Of a stretch of DNA of 64,000 nucleotides, positions 8,756 through 18,053 are shown in pieces. The notes under the pieces are model-generated. The model saw only the letters and a list, made by a program, of their open reading frames with translations, was not told the origin of the DNA and made no database searches. The stretch is taken from assembly GCA_046295975.1 (NCBI GenBank), contig JBKBMG010000003.1, positions 113,311-177,310 on the forward strand. Reading direction: 5' to 3'. Position numbers and translations under genes: made by a program. Numbering within the stretch: the stretch's first letter is position 1; every line of letters starts with the position of its first letter. Source of the DNA: UBA2357 sp046295975 (GTDB lineage Bacteria > Pseudomonadota > Gammaproteobacteria > Burkholderiales > Rhodocyclaceae).

Positions 8756-9889
8756 TCAACCGCGTGGCGAAGGCGGCGACTGCACACCACCGGGCGCGAG
8801 CCCGGCAATACATGGCGTATCCGTGCGCACGTCGGCGCACTGGGCGCGATGACGCAAGGCATGGTCGATCAGCACCAGCGCCAGCATCGCCTCGGCGATC
8901 GGCGTCGCGCGAATCCCCACGCACGGATCATGACGACCGTGCGTATTGACGATGGTCGCCTGCCCCTGCTTGTCAATGGACTGGCGGTCGAGCCGGATGC
9001 TTGAGGTGGGCTTGATCGCGATCGCGACCTTGATGTCCTGCCCGGTCGAAATGCCGCCCAGCACGCCGCCGGCGTTGTTCGAGAGGTAGCCCTCCGGCGT
9101 CATCTCGTCGGAGTGCTCGGTACCGCGCTGGCTCACGCAACCGAATCCCGCCCCGATTTCAACCCCTTTGACCGCGTTGATACCCATCATCGCATGCGCG
9201 ATATCGGCATCGAGCCGGTCATACACCGGCTCGCCCCAGCCTACCGGCACACCGCTCGCCACCGCCTCGATGCGCGCACCGACCGAGTCACCGGACTTGC
9301 GCAGATCATCCATGAAGGCCTCGAGTTGCGGCACCATCGTGGCGTTCGGGGCGAAGAACGGATTACGGTCAACCTCAGCCCAGTCCTCGAACGGAATGAC
9401 CAGCGGACCGAGCTGGGCCATGTAGCCCTTCACGACGATGCCATGGCGCTCGCGCAACCACTTGCGAGCAATCGCCCCCGCCGCGACCCGCACCGCCGTC
9501 TCGCGAGCGGACGAGCGCCCGCCACCGCGATGATCCCGAATGCCGTACTTCTGCCAGTAGGCGTAGTCGGCGTGGCCGGGCCGGAAGGTCTCGGCGATGT
9601 TGCCGTAATCGCGCGAGCGTTGGTCCTGGTTGCGGATCAGCAGCGCAATCGGCGTCCCCGTGGTCACGCCTTCGAATACGCCGGACAGGATCTCCACCTC
9701 ATCGGGCTCGCGCCGCTGGGTGACATGGCGAGAAGTGCCCGGTTTGCGCCGGTCGAGTTCGGCCTGGATATCGGCCGCACACAGCGCCAGGCCCGGCGGA
9801 CAGCCGTCGACCACGCACCCTATCGCCGGACCATGGGACTCGCCGAAGGATGTGACCGAGAACAGCTTGCCAGAGGTATTGCCGGACAT
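8756..9889 (-). CDS. aroC: Chorismate synthase
   Basis: AroC converts 5-enolpyruvylshikimate-3-phosphate to chorismate using reduced FMN, the last common step to aromatic amino acids. The 377-residue protein begins MSGNTSGKLFSVTSFGESHG and contains the family motifs GRSSARETAVRVAAGAIA, NNAGGVLGGISTGQD and the C-terminal HGRHDPCVGIRATPIAEAM. ATG at 9889 gives the standard N-terminus; an open extension to 9937 is unlikely. No strong ribosome site is visible. It follows ilvN by 81 nt. Confidence 0.97.
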   Translation of the reverse strand: MSGNTSGKLFSVTSFGESHGPAIGCVVDGCPPGLALCAADIQAELDRRKPGTSRHVTQRREPDEVEILSGVFEGVTTGTPIALLIRNQDQRSRDYGNIAETFRPGHADYAYWQKYGIRDHRGGGRSSARETAVRVAAGAIARKWLRERHGIVVKGYMAQLGPLVIPFEDWAEVDRNPFFAPNATMVPQLEAFMDDLRKSGDSVGARIEAVASGVPVGWGEPVYDRLDADIAHAMMGINAVKGVEIGAGFGCVSQRGTEHSDEMTPEGYLSNNAGGVLGGISTGQDIKVAIAIKPTSSIRLDRQSIDKQGQATIVNTHGRHDPCVGIRATPIAEAMLALVLIDHALRHRAQCADVRTDTPCIAGLAPGGVQSPPSPRG

Positions 9890-9970
9890 GGAAAAGCTCG
9901 CGCAACAGGAGAAAAAACAGGCGTCGGAGTGTAGCACAGCCGGGCAACCGCCCGGCCGCCGCCGGTACCG

Positions 9971-10285
9971 TCAGTGAAAGAAGCGCTCCAGCCGTTCGAA
10001 CACTTCGTGTTCCGCGCCGTGATGACGTACCGAGCGCACATCCACCAGTTTTTCGAGTTGCAGAATCATCTGTTCCAGACGCTGGTCCTCGAACACCAGC
10101 AACCAGATGCGGCTGCGACTGGCGTCCGCCATGGGCATGCAGAGAATGCCCTCGACGTTGAAGGCCCGCCGCGCGAAAAGGTTGCAGATGTGGCTCATCA
10201 CGCCAGCGTGGTTGTTCACTTCCAACTCCAGCACCACCTTGGCGAAGCCGGCCTGCTGCAGGGGTTCAGCGACTTGCTCGATCAT
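9971..10285 (-). CDS. ilvN: Acetolactate synthase small (regulatory) subunit, short IlvN type
   Basis: The 104-residue protein holds one ACT domain (VVLELEVNNHAGVMSHICNLFARRAFNVEGI), which in this family binds the feedback inhibitor valine. It is much shorter than the usual IlvH (about 160 residues) and close to the enterobacterial IlvN (96). It follows ilvB by only 2 nt, the expected partner position. The short size together with the valine-rich leader upstream points to an AHAS-I-like enzyme (ilvBN), not ilvIH. Confidence 0.92.
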   Translation of the reverse strand: MIEQVAEPLQQAGFAKVVLELEVNNHAGVMSHICNLFARRAFNVEGILCMPMADASRSRIWLLVFEDQRLEQMILQLEKLVDVRSVRHHGAEHEVFERLERFFH

Positions 10286-10287
10286 CG

Positions 10288-11955
10288 TCAGCCTCCAATC
10301 ATCTCGGTGTTGGCACCGCCCGGCGGCACCATGGGATACACGAATTCGTTGCGATCGATACTCGCGTGGATCAGGCACGGCCCCGGCCGCTCCAGCGCCG
10401 CGGCCAGCGCGGCGCGCGGATTGGCGGCTGCATCCAGATCCACGGCGGCGATACCGAAGCCCTCGGCGATCGTGAGGAAGTTCGGCGCCCCGGCATACTT
10501 GGACGCGAACACCCGTTTGCCGTAGAACAGATTCTGTTGCTGATACACCAGCCCCAGGGAGTTGTTGTTCATCAGCACGATCTTGACGTTCAGGTTTTCC
10601 TCGGCCAGGGTCGCGAGATCCTGGATGTTCATCAACAGGCTGCCGTCGCCCGAGAAGCACACCACGGTACGCTCCGGCGCCGCCAGCGCGGCGCCGACCG
10701 CAGCCGGCATGCCGAAGCCCATGGAGCCCAACCCCCCGGATGTCAGCCACTGGCGCGGGCGGCGGAACGGGTAGGCCTGCGCCACCCACATCTGATGCTG
10801 TCCGACATCCGTGGTAATGATCGCCTGATCGTCCAGTGCCGCGGCCACCGCATGCACCAGTCCGTAGTGGCTGCGCGGATCGTCGCGCCCGGGCATCTGC
10901 AGCGGGAAACGCGTCTTGAGGCTGTCGATATGCGACAACCAGCGCTTGCGCAAGGTGGCCTTGACGCGTGGCAGCAAGGCCTCCAGCACCTGTGCCACGT
11001 CTCCGTTGATGGCAACGTGCGCGGTCTTGATCTTGTGCAGCTCGGACGGATCCACATCGATGTGGATGATCCGCGCATTGGGACAGAACTGCGCGGCCTT
11101 GCCGATCGCCCGATCGTCGAAGCGGGCACCCACGCAGATCAACAGGTCGGCCTCCTCAAGCGCATAGTTGGTGTAGCGCGCCGCGTGCATGCCCAGCATG
11201 CCGATCGCCAGCGGATGATCCATGGGCATGGCGCCCAGCGCCATCAAGGTCATCGTGGTGGGCAAGCCTGCCTGCTCCGCCAGCGTCACCGCAAGCTGCG
11301 CAGCGCCGGAGTGAATCACACCGCCCCCCAGGTACAGCACCGGCTGCTCCGCTTCGTTGATCATGCGCGCAGCCTCGTCAACCTGCGCAAGATCAATCTC
11401 GGGAAGCGGATCCGCAACGGCCGGTTCGGGGTAGGTCGCGAAGGCAAGCATCTGATTCTGAACGTCCTTGGGCACATCGACCAGCACCGGCCCCGGCCGC
11501 CCCGACATGGCGATACGGAACGCCTCCGGAATGACCTCGAGCAACTCCTCCGCCGAACGCACCAGGAAGTTGTGCTTGGTGATCGGCACCGTCATCCCGT
11601 AGATGTCGACCTCCTGGAAGGCATCGGTGCCGATCATGGACAGCGGCACCTGCCCGGTGATCGCCACCAGCGGAATCGAATCCAGCCTCGCGTCGGCAAT
11701 GGCCGTGACCAGATTGGTGGCGCCCGGTCCGCTGGACGCGAAGCACACCTCCGGACGCCCCGATACCCGCGCCATACCCTGCGCCATGAAACCCGCCCCC
11801 TGCTCGTGACGTGCGAGCACGTGGCGAATGATCTCGCTGCCCGAGAGGGCGTCATACAAGGGCAGGATGGCCCCGCCGGGAATACCAGCGATGGTCCGCA
11901 CGCCCTGGCGCTCGAGCAGACGCACGATCAGCTCCGCTCCGGTCATTTGCATCAT
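10288..11955 (-). CDS. ilvB: Acetolactate synthase large (catalytic) subunit
   Basis: This ThDP enzyme condenses two pyruvates, or pyruvate with 2-oxobutyrate, in branched-chain amino acid synthesis. The 555-residue protein shows the N-terminal pyrimidine-binding domain (RHEQGAGFMAQGMARVSG, with the conserved Glu), the FAD-associated central domain, and the ThDP motif GDGSLLMNIQDLATL ending in MNNN. ATG at 11955 has AAGGAG 8 nt upstream. It is preceded by a leader peptide and terminator hairpin (attenuator) and followed by ilvN and aroC. Confidence 0.96.
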   Translation of the reverse strand: MMQMTGAELIVRLLERQGVRTIAGIPGGAILPLYDALSGSEIIRHVLARHEQGAGFMAQGMARVSGRPEVCFASSGPGATNLVTAIADARLDSIPLVAITGQVPLSMIGTDAFQEVDIYGMTVPITKHNFLVRSAEELLEVIPEAFRIAMSGRPGPVLVDVPKDVQNQMLAFATYPEPAVADPLPEIDLAQVDEAARMINEAEQPVLYLGGGVIHSGAAQLAVTLAEQAGLPTTMTLMALGAMPMDHPLAIGMLGMHAARYTNYALEEADLLICVGARFDDRAIGKAAQFCPNARIIHIDVDPSELHKIKTAHVAINGDVAQVLEALLPRVKATLRKRWLSHIDSLKTRFPLQMPGRDDPRSHYGLVHAVAAALDDQAIITTDVGQHQMWVAQAYPFRRPRQWLTSGGLGSMGFGMPAAVGAALAAPERTVVCFSGDGSLLMNIQDLATLAEENLNVKIVLMNNNSLGLVYQQQNLFYGKRVFASKYAGAPNFLTIAEGFGIAAVDLDAAANPRAALAAALERPGPCLIHASIDRNEFVYPMVPPGGANTEMIGG

Positions 11956-11997
11956 TTTCGTTCTCCTTCGAGTGTTCTGCGGCGAATCGACCGGCGG

Positions 11998-12037
11998 AAA
12001 AACAAAACCCCCGCCGGGCTTGCGCGCCGGCGGGGGT
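11998..12037 (-). terminator. ilvB attenuator terminator
   Basis: On the minus strand a 10-bp perfect GC stem (CCCCCGCCGG at 12027-12036 with CCGGCGGGGG at 12008-12017) is followed by TTTTGTTTTT. It lies 35 nt after the leader-peptide stop and about 40 nt before the ilvB ATG, with no other gene between. That is exactly the place for a transcription attenuator. Confidence 0.9.
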
Positions 12038-12071
12038 CTGGATTCGTTTTGCTGCTTCTTCTACCTTGCCC

Positions 12072-12146
12072 TTACGACGCGACGTAGACTACGCCTACTA
12101 CGCGTACGACTACTACGGAAACGAGGGACAGGTGAATAGCGGGCAT
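12072..12146 (-). CDS. ivbL: Valine-rich ilvB leader peptide (IvbL-like)
   Basis: This is a 24-codon frame, ATG at 12146 to TAA at 12072, upstream of ilvB. It encodes 10 valines, 2 leucines and 1 isoleucine and includes the run VVVVRVVGVVYV. Six of the valine codons are GTA, rare elsewhere in this GC-rich DNA. The block closely resembles the valine run of the E. coli ilvB leader peptide IvbL. In known attenuators, ribosome stalling on such codons when charged tRNA-Val is scarce prevents the downstream terminator from forming. No strong ribosome site is visible. A CGTAG/CTACG hairpin covers codons 19-22 and could be the pause structure. Confidence 0.85.
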   Translation of the reverse strand: MPAIHLSLVSVVVVRVVGVVYVAS

Positions 12147-12275
12147 TAGTGGTTGCAGATCTGACTATCGGTGCATGAAAGCACAACTGCGCCACGCACG
12201 CAAGCACTATGTGTCGTCGCACACGCGTTCATATGACGCAACAGACACGCCCGCCCCACCGGCCGGGCGCCGCCG

Positions 12276-13943
12276 TCAGGCCTGGCCATCGCGCAGCGCA
12301 CGGCGCAGGATCTTGCCGACGTTGGTCTTCGGCAACTCGTCACGGAACTCGATCAGATGCGGCACCTTGTAGGCGGTCAGCCCCTGCTTGCAGTGAGCAA
12401 TGATGGCTTCCTTGGTAAGCGCGGGGTCCTTGCGCACGACGAAGAGCTTGACCGCCTCGCCGGTACGTTCGTCAGCCACGCCAACCGCCGCCACCTCCAG
12501 CACGCCGGGGTGCGCAACGGCAACATCCTCCACCTCGTTCGGAAAGACGTTGAAGCCGGACACCAGAATCATGTCCTTCTTGCGATCGACAATGCGCACG
12601 TACCCGGTCTCGTCGATCGTCGCGACATCACCCGTGCGCAGGAAGCGATCCGGAGTGAACACCCGCGCCGTCTCGTCGGGACGCCCCCAGTACTCGCGCA
12701 TGACCTGCGGACCTCGCACGCACAATTCACCGGGCTGCCCCATCGCCACCTCATTGCCATCGTCGTCGCGCAGACTCACCTCGGTCGACGAGATCGGCAG
12801 ACCGATCGAATGATTGAACGCCTTGATGTCCAGCGGGTTGATCGTGACCGCTGGCGAAGTTTCGGTCAGCCCGTAAGCCTGCGCCAGCGGCTTTCCGGTC
12901 ACCCTCCCCCACTCCTCGGCCACCGCCTGCTGCACCGCCATGCCGCCGCCGAGCGTCAGCTTGAGTGCAGAAAAGTCCAGCTTGTGGAACGCCGGGTTGT
13001 TCAGCAAGGCATTGAACAAGGTATTCACGCCGGTGATCGCGGTGAACCGGTGCTTGCCCAACTCCTTGACGAAGCCTGGGATGTCCCGCGGATTGGTGAT
13101 CAGCACGTTGGTCGCACCGATCTTGCTGAACGTGAGGCAATTCGCGGTCAGCGAGAAGATGTGGTAGAGCGGCAGCGCGGTGATGATCACCTCCTCGCCA
13201 TCGCGAACATAGGGCCGTATCCAGGCATGCGCCTGCAGCACGTTGGCCACGATGTTCCCATGCGTGAGCACCGCCCCCTTCGCCACCCCCGTCGTTCCCC
13301 CGGTGTACTGCAGATAGGCGATGTCCTCGTGACCGACGTCGACTGCTTTGAGCGTATGCCGCGCCCCGCGCGACAACGCGGTCGAAAAGCGGATGCTGCC
13401 GGGCAGGCTCCAGGGCGGAACGAGCTTCTTGATCCGGCGCACGACGAAGTCCACCAGCGTACGCTTGGGGAAACCCAGCATCTCGCCCAGGCTGGTCACG
13501 ACCACGTGGGGAATCCGCACCGCGCCCATCACCTTATCCAGCGTCGCGGCGAAGTTCTCGACGATGACGATCGCCACCGCCCCGGAATCCTTCAACTGGT
13601 GCTCGAGCTCACGCGCGGTATACAGCGGATTGACGTTCACCACGGTATAACCCGCACGCAGCGCACCGAACATCGCCACCGGATACTGCAGCACATTGGG
13701 CATCATCAGCGCCACGCGCGCGCCCTTGGGCAGCCCGAGCTCGCCTTGCAGATAGGCACCGAACTGCGCCGACAGGCGATCGAGCTCGCTGAAGCTGATC
13801 CCCTTGCCCATGCAGGTAAAGGCCGTGCGCTCGCCGAAACGGCGAACCGAGCGCTCGAACACCTCCCCGACCGACTTGTATTCGTTGACGTCTATCGCCT
13901 CGGGCACCCCTGCGGGGTACGACTTCAGCCAAACTTTTTCCAT
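12276..13943 (-). CDS. fadD: Long-chain fatty acid--CoA ligase (FadD-like)
   Basis: The enzyme activates fatty acids with ATP and CoA for beta-oxidation at the inner membrane. The 555-residue protein starts MEKVWLKSYPAGVPEAID. It has the P-loop-like motif YTGGTTGVAKGAVLTH, the adenylate motif YGLTETSPAV, the linker RIVDRKKDMILVSGFNVFP and the C-terminal PKTNVGKILRR with the catalytic lysine. These are FadD features (E. coli FadD, 561 aa). ATG at 13943 is chosen because GGAGGAG stands just upstream. It is a separate unit from ilvB, which begins 130 nt after its stop with its own leader. Confidence 0.95.
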   Translation of the reverse strand: MEKVWLKSYPAGVPEAIDVNEYKSVGEVFERSVRRFGERTAFTCMGKGISFSELDRLSAQFGAYLQGELGLPKGARVALMMPNVLQYPVAMFGALRAGYTVVNVNPLYTARELEHQLKDSGAVAIVIVENFAATLDKVMGAVRIPHVVVTSLGEMLGFPKRTLVDFVVRRIKKLVPPWSLPGSIRFSTALSRGARHTLKAVDVGHEDIAYLQYTGGTTGVAKGAVLTHGNIVANVLQAHAWIRPYVRDGEEVIITALPLYHIFSLTANCLTFSKIGATNVLITNPRDIPGFVKELGKHRFTAITGVNTLFNALLNNPAFHKLDFSALKLTLGGGMAVQQAVAEEWGRVTGKPLAQAYGLTETSPAVTINPLDIKAFNHSIGLPISSTEVSLRDDDGNEVAMGQPGELCVRGPQVMREYWGRPDETARVFTPDRFLRTGDVATIDETGYVRIVDRKKDMILVSGFNVFPNEVEDVAVAHPGVLEVAAVGVADERTGEAVKLFVVRKDPALTKEAIIAHCKQGLTAYKVPHLIEFRDELPKTNVGKILRRALRDGQA

Positions 13944-14154
13944 GGTGTCTCCTCCATAGGTTGGAAAAAACTGCCGCCGGCACGCTGTCCGGCGCCGCCC
14001 TCCCTGGCGACCATGGCATGCGTCGGAACGCCCCTCCCATGCACGGATCGGGATGTCGGCGCCCGGATTCATGTTGCGCTCGCGGGTCGGCCCGCGATGT
14101 CGTTTTAATCCGTCGATGAAACTGAACGGGCCCGCGCAGCGAACCCGGACCTGG

Positions 14155-14604
14155 TCACGCCTCGCCCTTTTCCTCGGGCCAATTGCGGATGTAGTTCTTG
14201 AGCATGCGGTTCTCGAAGCTTTGCTCCTCGAGCACCGCCTTGGCCACGTCATGGAACGACACTACCCCCATCAACACTTTGCCGTCCATCACAGGCAGGT
14301 AGCGCTGACGATTCTCCACCATCAGGCGGCGCAATTCGTCCATTTCCATATCGGGTGCCGCCACCCTGGGCGATGCAATCATCACATTGCCCACGGGCAT
14401 ATCCGCCCACGCGGCGCCACCTTCACGCACTGCCTTCAGAACCTCCCTGAAGGTCAGAATGCCCGTCATCTCACCATGTTCGAAGACGACCAGCGAGCCG
14501 ACGTCGTGGTCGGTCATGGTCGCCACCGCCTCTGCCAGCACGGTGCTGGGTGCAATCGTGAACAACACCTTGCCCTTGATCGCCAGGATCTCGCTAACCA
14601 GCAT
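14155..14604 (-). CDS. CBS-domain pair protein
   Basis: This 149-residue soluble protein is made almost only of two CBS repeats. The first is about residues 8-65 (IAPSTVLAEAVATMTDHDVGSLVV) and the second about 75-135 (VNRQRYLPVMDG region). CBS pairs bind adenine nucleotides and act as regulatory modules. No catalytic domain is attached, so the partner is unknown. It lies between fdxA and fadD on the same strand. Confidence 0.88.
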   Translation of the reverse strand: MLVSEILAIKGKVLFTIAPSTVLAEAVATMTDHDVGSLVVFEHGEMTGILTFREVLKAVREGGAAWADMPVGNVMIASPRVAAPDMEMDELRRLMVENRQRYLPVMDGKVLMGVVSFHDVAKAVLEEQSFENRMLKNYIRNWPEEKGEA

Positions 14605-14720
14605 TCCGACTCCTCCGTTTCAAACAGGCGTTCGACGCCGTGCCATCATAGTGCATGGGGATCACGCGGCCAAGCACCGCCCACCTCGCCTCCCCGGCAA
14701 TTGTGTTGCCCTGCCGCCGG

Positions 14721-15044
14721 TCAGCGCTCGAGATCGGCGAGCTTGCCGGGACGCCCCAGCCATTCGTCGGCATCCGGCAACGGGTCCTTGCGCTCGACGA
14801 TGGGTTTCCACTGTTTGGCCAGTTCGGCATTGAGCTCGATGAAGTGCTGCTGATCGGCCGGCACATCATCTTCGGCAAAGATCGCCTCGGCCGGGCACTC
14901 GGCCACGCAAAGCGTACAGTCGATGCACTCATCCGGGTCGATCACCAGGAAGTTCGGCCCCTCGCGGAAGCAGTCGACCGGGCAGACGTCCACGCAATCG
15001 GTGTACTTGCAGCGAATGCAGTTCTCGGTGACGACGTAAGTCAT
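14721..15044 (-). CDS. fdxA: Seven-iron ferredoxin (3Fe-4S/4Fe-4S)
   Basis: This is a 107-residue electron carrier. The N-terminal half has the cluster ligands CIRCKYTDCVDVCPVDCF and CIDCTLCVAECP, with the Cys spacing of FdxA-type ferredoxins that bind one 3Fe-4S and one 4Fe-4S cluster. The C-terminal half (DADEWLGRPGKLADLER) is the typical FdxA tail. ATG at 15044 is used; a GTG three codons upstream is too close to the TGGAG ribosome site. It is divergent from trxA. Confidence 0.95.
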   Translation of the reverse strand: MTYVVTENCIRCKYTDCVDVCPVDCFREGPNFLVIDPDECIDCTLCVAECPAEAIFAEDDVPADQQHFIELNAELAKQWKPIVERKDPLPDADEWLGRPGKLADLER

Positions 15045-15290
15045 GATGTACACTCCAGAAATCGTCCGGGCCTGCGCCCGTGAGGCGCGAACTATAGCCG
15101 CACAAAGGCATTTTTACCACGGCGCCGGTCGGTGACAAGCAACGACCGTCCGGAAATTCTTGACGCGCCGCCGTCCTTCGCATAAGTTTCCCCAATACAC
15201 AGAAACATTACGGTTCAACCGTCCCTCCAACGAGGCTCTTTCGAGCACTCTCCGTACCAATCCCGATCGCGATCCCAGATGCGAGGAAAC

Positions 15291-15617
15291 ATGAGCGAGC
15301 ATATCCACCATATTACCGATGACAATTTCGAGGCCGAAGTGCTTCAGGAGCCGACTCCTGTGCTGGTCGATTACTGGGCCGAGTGGTGCGGCCCGTGCAA
15401 GATGATCGCTCCCATTCTCGACGACGTCGCCAAGGAGTACGCAGGCAAGCTCAAGGTGGCCAAGCTCAACATCGACGAGAACCAGGAAACGCCGGCCAAA
15501 TTCGGCATCCGTGGCATCCCGACCTTGATGCTGTTCAAAGGCGGCAACGTGGAAGCGACGAAGGTTGGCGCATTGTCCAAATCTCAACTCACGGCGTTCC
15601 TGGACAGCAACCTGTAA
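15291..15617 (+). CDS. trxA: Thioredoxin 1
   Basis: This 108-residue cytoplasmic dithiol reductant has the active site WAEWCGPCKMIAP and the cis-proline segment GIRGIPTLMLF. GAGGAAAC precedes the ATG at 15291. rho follows on the same strand after 236 nt. The trxA-rho order is conserved in many proteobacteria. Confidence 0.97.
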   Translation: MSEHIHHITDDNFEAEVLQEPTPVLVDYWAEWCGPCKMIAPILDDVAKEYAGKLKVAKLNIDENQETPAKFGIRGIPTLMLFKGGNVEATKVGALSKSQLTAFLDSNL

Positions 15618-15853
15618 TACACTTGCGCCGCCTGCCTGCGCGCCGCTGAGCGGCCCCGGCGCAGGCGGCTATGATCAAAGCGCGACCGTCGGCCTGTTCG
15701 CACAAAGGACAGGCTTTCCAAAGTCCTACCACGGACAGCGCGACGGTCGCAAACGGCGCACGGAGCAACACCCCGTCCGATCGCCGACATACATCACGAC
15801 ACGCTCTCCTCTCTCACGCAACACTCACTTCCGCGTTCTCGCGTCCAGCTGCC

Positions 15854-17113
15854 ATGCACCTTTCGGAGCTCAAATCCCTCCACGTCAGCCAGTTGCTCGA
15901 AATGGCGACCGCCAACGGCATTGACGGCGCCAACCGTCTGAAAAAACAGGAACTCGTATTCGCCCTGCTCAAGAACCGTGCGAAAAAGGGTGAGCCGATC
16001 TACGGCGACGGCGCCCTTGAGGTCCTACCCGACGGCTTCGGCTTCCTGCGTTCGTCCGACATCTCCTATCTGGCCGGCACCGACGACATCTACGTCTCGC
16101 CGTCGCAGATTCGCCGTTTCAACCTGCACACCGGCGACACCATCGAAGGCGAAATCCGCACGCCCAAGGACGGCGAGCGCTACTTCGCGATGGTCAAGCT
16201 CGACAAGATCAACGGCGAGCCGCCCGAGAATTGCAAGCACAAGATCCTGTTCGAGAACCTCACGCCGCTCCACCCCAACGAGTGCCTGCGTCTTGAGCGC
16301 GACATGCGCGGCGAGGAGAACATCACCGGACGCGTCATCGACATGATCGCGCCGATCGGCAAGGGCCAGCGCGGCCTGCTGGTCGCGCCGCCGAAGAGCG
16401 GCAAGACGGTGATGCTGCAACATATCGCCCACGCCATCATCACCAACCATCCCGACGTGGTCGTCATCGTCCTGCTGATCGACGAGCGCCCGGAGGAAGT
16501 GACCGAGATGCAGCGCTCGGTGCGCGGCGAAGTGGTCGCCTCGACCTTCGACGAGCCGGCCTCGCGCCACGTGCAGGTCGCCGAGATGGTGATCGAGAAG
16601 GCCAAGCGGCTGACCGAGCACAAGAAGGATGTCGTCATCCTGCTCGACTCGCTGACCCGCCTGGCACGCGCGTACAACACCGTGGTGCCTGCGTCCGGCA
16701 AGGTACTCACCGGCGGCGTCGACGCCAATGCCCTGCAAAAGCCCAAGCGCTTCTTCGGTGCGGCGCGCAACATCGAGGAAGGCGGCTCGCTGACCATCAT
16801 CGCCACCGCACTGATCGACACCGGCAGCCGCATGGACGACGTGATCTACGAGGAATTCAAGGGCACCGGCAACATGGAGCTGCACCTCGACCGCCGCATG
16901 GCCGAGAAGCGCGTCTATCCGGCGATCAACGTCAACCGCTCCGGCACCCGGCGCGAAGAACTACTGCTCAAGCCCGACGTGCTGCAAAAAGTCTGGGTCC
17001 TGCGCAAGCTGCTTTACGGCATGGACGACATCGATGCGATGGAATTCCTGCTCGACAAGATCAAGGCTACCAAGAGCAACGGCGAGTTCTTCGACTCGAT
17101 GCGTCGCGGCTGA
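15854..17113 (+). CDS. rho: Transcription termination factor Rho
   Basis: Rho is a hexameric RNA-dependent ATPase that ends transcription. The 419-residue protein starts MHLSELKSLHVSQLLEMA. It has the N-terminal RNA-binding region (GFGFLRSSDISYLAGTDDIYVS, with the OB-fold RNP-like motif), Walker A (APPKSGKTVMLQHIA), Walker B (VVILLDSLTRLARAYN) and the R/Q-loop region. Length equals E. coli Rho (419). The frame is open another 61 codons upstream, but these have no family match. The 236-nt leader is in the position where rho autoregulation acts in other bacteria. Confidence 0.98.
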   Translation: MHLSELKSLHVSQLLEMATANGIDGANRLKKQELVFALLKNRAKKGEPIYGDGALEVLPDGFGFLRSSDISYLAGTDDIYVSPSQIRRFNLHTGDTIEGEIRTPKDGERYFAMVKLDKINGEPPENCKHKILFENLTPLHPNECLRLERDMRGEENITGRVIDMIAPIGKGQRGLLVAPPKSGKTVMLQHIAHAIITNHPDVVVIVLLIDERPEEVTEMQRSVRGEVVASTFDEPASRHVQVAEMVIEKAKRLTEHKKDVVILLDSLTRLARAYNTVVPASGKVLTGGVDANALQKPKRFFGAARNIEEGGSLTIIATALIDTGSRMDDVIYEEFKGTGNMELHLDRRMAEKRVYPAINVNRSGTRREELLLKPDVLQKVWVLRKLLYGMDDIDAMEFLLDKIKATKSNGEFFDSMRRG

Positions 17114-17140
17114 GCGCGCATTCAGTCGCTCAGGAAAGCA

Positions 17141-17168
17141 AAACGCCACCGTGAGGTGGCGTTTTTTT
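17141..17168 (+). terminator. Terminator between rho and the convergent dehydrogenase gene
   Basis: A stem ACGCCACC/GGTGGCGT with a GTGA loop is followed by seven T on the plus strand. It begins about 27 nt after the rho stop. The flanking A run upstream also allows use from the minus strand, so it may serve both convergent genes. Confidence 0.85.
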
Positions 17169-17201
17169 GCGTGAAGCAATCAGCCCGGCGCTGCCCCAAG
17201 G

Positions 17202-18053
17202 TCAAGCGTAGTCGTAAAAGCCCTTGCCCGACTTGCGACCGAGATAGCCCGCCTCCACCATCTCCACCAGAAGCGGCGCGGGACGGTATTTGGAGTCCTT
17301 GAAGCCCTCGAACAACACCTGCATGACCGCCAACTCGACATCGAGTCCGATCAGGTCGCACAAAGCCAGCGGGCCGATCGGGTGGTTGCAGCCCAGCTTC
17401 ATCGCCTCGTCGATCTCCGCCGCCGTCGCCAGCCCCTCGCCGAGCGTAAAGATCGCCTCATTGATCATCGGGCACAGCATGCGATTGACCACGAAACCCG
17501 GACTGTTCCTGACCTGCACCGGGGTCTTGCCGATCGCGCGTGACACCGCTTCCACCGCGGCATAGGTCTCGTCCGTGGTCTGCAGGCCACGGATCAATTC
17601 GACCAGCGCCATCATTGGTACCGGATTGAAGAAGTGCATGCCCACCACCTTGTCGGCGCGCCGTGTGGCGGCCGCCAGGCGGGTAATGGAAATGGACGAG
17701 GTATTGCTGGCGATGATGGCATCCGGCTTGAGCGCCGCATCCAGCCGACCAAACAGTTCGAGCTTGAGCTCCAGATTCTCGGTCGCGGCCTCGATCACCA
17801 GATCGCAGTCGGCCAGCGCAGCGACGTCGGTCACGGTCGAAATGCGCCCGAGCGCCTCGGCCTTCTGCGCCTCGGTCATCTTGTCCTTCTTGATCAACCG
17901 GTCGAGCGAGCCGCTGATGGTGGCCACACCCCTTTGCGCGGCCGTATCCGAAACGTCGCTCATCACCACGGTCAGCCCGGCGACCGAGCACGCCTGCGCA
18001 ATCCCGTTGCCCATGGTGCCGGCACCGACGACACCCACTTTCTTCACTTCCAT
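17202..18053 (-). CDS. hbd: 3-hydroxybutyryl-CoA dehydrogenase
   Basis: The enzyme oxidises or reduces between 3-hydroxybutyryl-CoA and acetoacetyl-CoA with NAD(P). The 283-residue protein begins MEVKKVGVVGAGTMGNGIAQ (Rossmann motif). It has the catalytic MHFFNPVPMMALVELI, with the family His, and the C-terminal domain QVRNSPGFVVNRMLCP and NHPIGPLALCDLIGLD. Length matches the stand-alone Hbd/PaaH family (282-284). ATG at 18053 has GGGAG about 10 nt upstream; two in-frame ATGs further up are less likely. It is transcribed alone. In this group it may serve polyhydroxybutyrate or aromatic/fatty acid breakdown. Confidence 0.93.
   Translation of the reverse strand: MEVKKVGVVGAGTMGNGIAQACSVAGLTVVMSDVSDTAAQRGVATISGSLDRLIKKDKMTEAQKAEALGRISTVTDVAALADCDLVIEAATENLELKLELFGRLDAALKPDAIIASNTSSISITRLAAATRRADKVVGMHFFNPVPMMALVELIRGLQTTDETYAAVEAVSRAIGKTPVQVRNSPGFVVNRMLCPMINEAIFTLGEGLATAAEIDEAMKLGCNHPIGPLALCDLIGLDVELAVMQVLFEGFKDSKYRPAPLLVEMVEAGYLGRKSGKGFYDYA

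Noticed and set aside
10366..12087. 573-residue plus-strand frame opposite ilvB
   Set aside because: Antisense shadow of ilvB; no signal, motif or ribosome site.
12357..14108. 583-residue plus-strand frame opposite fadD
   Set aside because: Antisense shadow of fadD with His/Arg-rich low-information sequence.
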